From Baylisascaris procyonis (lineage: Eukaryota > Nematoda > Chromadorea > Rhabditida > Ascarididae), in the NCBI GenBank assembly GCA_037389465.1, contig JAZARR010000223.1, positions 62,001 to 126,000 of the forward strand: a DNA stretch of 64,000 nucleotides, in the 5' to 3' direction. Of this stretch, positions 61,789 through 64,000 are shown in pieces (position 1 is the stretch's first letter; every line of letters starts with the position of its first letter). A program made the position numbers and the translations under genes. Under the pieces are notes generated by a model that did not search any database, was not told where the DNA came from, and saw only the letters and a program-made list of their open reading frames with translations.

Positions 61789-62744
61789 ACGCTAAATGTC
61801 TCCCATGTTTCTTTGGCTAAATTTATGGTGGATTGCATATCATAAATTACTAGAAAAGCATGAAATATGCAAATAACTAAAACAAGTATAGTACTCCTTC
61901 AAAGAAGATGGCACGACGAGCACTTTCCTATTTTGTTCACCTGGATGAACCACTTCGATAAGCTGATAAGCTTATCAAAAGGCGCAAAATTTAGCTACGA
62001 AGGATTCATTGTTTTGATGATTTACCAGTATAAAATGAAAAAGTAACCGATATAAAGCGTATGCAAATTTTGCATACCCATAAAAATTTGATTTCTTTTG
62101 AAGTCGATAGGTGGAAGTAAAATAAGACATAAATGGTCATCCTATAGCATAGATTATATGGACTCAATTTCGCAACTAAAGGTTGGGTAGTTCCCTAGTT
62201 GAATCTAATAGATGGATATAGGTATAATTACAGGTATGACGTCATCGTTATTTTGCAACGACATATACACACGAAACTGAGTATCAACTAACAGCAGACG
62301 TATACTGTACGATCGAACAAATTCCTATGCGGAAAAAATAGAAGTCGAGAAAAAAACGCAAAGTTATATGGTTTCCATAAACAGTATGGTTCCTGACCTA
62401 ATACCGCCACTAAGTCATTTTAGGGTGGTTCAAAATCCCGGTCTTTTCCTCCTATCCCCCTTCCCCCTCCCTCCCCCCTCGGCCTAAAATTAAGATCCAT
62501 CCTCGCCGAACGTTGAGAACACGCAACAGTATACGAACTGCACCGCTCGGGTTGCTTATTTATTCTTGTCCAGGCGGGAAAGAATTTCAAAATTGTTTCC
62601 CGCTTAAATAAGTTTAAATTTCCCGCAGTAATTTTTCGTCTCGAGAGTGTAATTTTTTAAATGAAGCATATTGAAGAAATATAACGCTTCAATAGATTGT
62701 CGAATAATTGTCATAAAGGTGGATGCAATAGGTATTATGAATAC

Positions 62745-63069
62745 GATTCAATGGACTGATAAAAAGTCATTGTTTGATTTGGTTCTTATCAGCAGCGGTC
62801 GTTCACTTATCATTTTTGATAATTTTGTGATATATTTTCAATTTCTGTGCATTTTTTTGTGCTTTTTAATTTGTTGTTCCGTAAATCCACTATTAAAATC
62901 CATTTATATCTTTGTTTCTATGATTTTCATTGTGGAGTTATAAACTCATTTCTTACCTCTATAAATTTGGAATGTAGCTTGGAAATGATAGAAATATGAA
63001 GAAAAAGAAATGTTTTTTTTTTAATATTTGTACACAACTATATCTTCTTAGATGTAAATTCAAGAATAT
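62745..63069. mobile_element. About 325-bp insertion within IR-R
   Basis: Aligned to the left copy, IR-R is continuous up to GAATAC (62739-62744), then has about 325 bases absent from IR-L, and resumes after a second GAATA (63064-63068). The flanking GAATA looks like a target-site duplication. The inserted sequence is AT-rich and encodes only a hydrophobic frame with no family likeness. Deletion from the left copy is the alternative. Confidence 0.45.
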
Positions 63070-63323
63070 TCATTGCTGCTAGCCAGTCGGAATCCCCTTT
63101 GTTATACTTTAAATTTAGTGTTAAATCCGAAAATAATACTTCCAAATTTTAGATGAATGCCTTCTAAATGTGGATTTAATGATGAAATATTCGTACGTTT
63201 CGTTAATATGCACATAATTGGTGAAATGTTTGATGAAAACTTTTGCGAATTCATAGAAACTGAGGAAAATTTCTTAGATTTTTCTTTCTTTTCCAAATAT
63301 TTTAATTGGATTTGATCGGATTT

Positions 63324-63509
63324 TCAATTTTTATAAAAAATGAAATTGGAAACCCGATTTCTCGATATAGAATGAACATAACCAGAATCATCCAAATAGA
63401 ACATAGAAGAAATTCGAGAAAGATGCTCAGGTAAACTGTGTTGCAACAGATCCTGACTGGGAGGATTTGATCCCCAAAAACCTTCTCGCATTTGACATTT
63501 AAAAGTCAT
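63324..63509 (-). CDS. Minus-strand ORF of unknown function (second of a pair)
   Basis: 61 codons, beginning MTFKCQMREGFWGSNPPSQD and ending in TGA, with protein-like composition (SSMFYLDDSGYVHSISRN). It starts 31 bases after the stop of the upstream minus-strand ORF. The two may be exons of one gene or a broken reading frame. It lies just outside the right end of IR-R. Family not recognised. Confidence 0.35.
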   Translation of the reverse strand: MTFKCQMREGFWGSNPPSQDLLQHSLPEHLSRISSMFYLDDSGYVHSISRNRVSNFIFYKN

Positions 63510-63540
63510 TTTTGGTTCACTTCTCAGGTTTCAAATAGGT

Positions 63541-63834
63541 TCAAATTGTCGTATTTGGTTCATCATAAACGCAGTGTTCTTCGCGCTCTTCATTAAACCA
63601 CTTGAACTCTTTCTGAGTGAATACATCGTCTACTAAACCATAAAAAATATTTTTTTGAAGGGTTGTCCTGCGGTGCATGAATAACCACTCCTCTACGCTT
63701 GAACGGTTCCATTGCCAAGACGTTATATGGGAGCTCGGAAGATCCTCAGTGATGCGCATCCACCAATACATCTCAGGTATGGTTGTTTTTTGAGTAGTAG
63801 GATTCTTTGTGATGCGTTTGTCATATTTGGTCAT
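63541..63834 (-). CDS. Minus-strand ORF of unknown function (first of a pair)
   Basis: 97 codons from ATG to TGA. The part from PEMYWWMRITEDLPSSHI on is Trp-, Glu- and Arg-rich and looks like genuine protein (VEEWLFMHRRTTL, TQKEFKWFNEEREE). An in-frame TAG precedes the ATG directly. An acceptor-like sequence (ACCTGAG) before the MYWW part means the true exon could be shorter. It could be a host gene fragment or part of a mobile element. Confidence 0.4.
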   Translation of the reverse strand: MTKYDKRITKNPTTQKTTIPEMYWWMRITEDLPSSHITSWQWNRSSVEEWLFMHRRTTLQKNIFYGLVDDVFTQKEFKWFNEEREEHCVYDEPNTTI

Positions 63835-64000
63835 CTACGTTCACTATCGTATTTGTCATTTACAACTTAAGTCGTTCGAGGTTTTAATTGATACGGAGAG
63901 AAGAAACAATTTTTGGCCACACTATTTTCTTGAAAGTTTCCCGTGACGGAACAAAGAAGAGAGGGAGGAGAAGCAGCTCTTATGTGGGATCGGCTGAAAT

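Larger units (their letters stand above)
61289..63273 (+). mobile_element. Right copy of the inverted-repeat element (IR-R), with an insertion
   Basis: Matches the reverse complement of 43374-45012. It begins about 130 bases after the FANCJ stop (near ATCATAACACATAC) and ends near AACTGAGGAAAATTT. The palindrome TGATAAGCTTATCA recurs at 61964-61977. It is about 345 bases longer than the left copy, mostly because of an insertion near 62745-63069. No transposase or reverse transcriptase is recognisable. Confidence 0.7.

Noticed and set aside
62671..62943. 90-codon hydrophobic ORF in the right repeat arm
   Set aside because: It spans the junction between repeat and inserted sequence, is absent from the left arm, and its hydrophobicity follows from T-rich composition.

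Overview
This is a stretch of animal nuclear DNA, most likely from a nematode. It is AT-rich, with three intron-split protein genes all on the + strand. Evidence for an animal and probably a worm: the actin begins MCDDDVAAL and is otherwise close to invariant, most introns are a few hundred bases with GT..AG ends and short T-rich acceptors (TTTCAG, TTTTAG), and the two other genes look like orthologues of C. elegans nekl-4 (NEK10) and dog-1 (FANCJ/BRIP1). The species cannot be named from the sequence alone. Exon borders were set by hand from reading frame, splice dinucleotides, phase agreement and recalled family alignments.

Layout. 1-2 kb: a 34-bp tandem repeat and a few exon-like pieces of an unidentified gene running in from the left. 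2-14.3 kb: long intergenic DNA rich in simple repeats ((GA)n, two (TA)n arrays over 100 bp, many G or C runs) that leads to actin. 14.3-17.1 kb: a complete five-exon actin (376 aa) and its 3' UTR. 17.1-22.8 kb: intergenic DNA or undetected 5' exons, with a G-rich 46-bp minisatellite. 22.9-41.4 kb: NEK10/NEKL-4 in 24 recognised exons (about 1018 aa): armadillo-repeat N-terminus, NIMA-type kinase domain, then a Ser/Thr-rich and conserved C-terminal part. 43.4-45.0 kb and 61.3-63.3 kb: two copies of one long element in opposite orientation. Between them, 45.2-61.2 kb: FANCJ/DOG-1 helicase in 20 exons (about 1020 aa). 63.3-63.8 kb: two minus-strand ORFs that look coding but are not recognised.

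The three known genes are unrelated in pathway: cytoskeleton, cilium-linked kinase and DNA repair. There is no operon-like spacing. The most interesting architecture is the FANCJ gene, which has a long inverted repeat within about 210 bp of its start codon and about 130 bp of its stop codon. In addition, the window, including FANCJ's own introns, carries about 20 G or C homopolymer runs of 9 or more, the type of sequence that C. elegans DOG-1 is known to protect from deletion.
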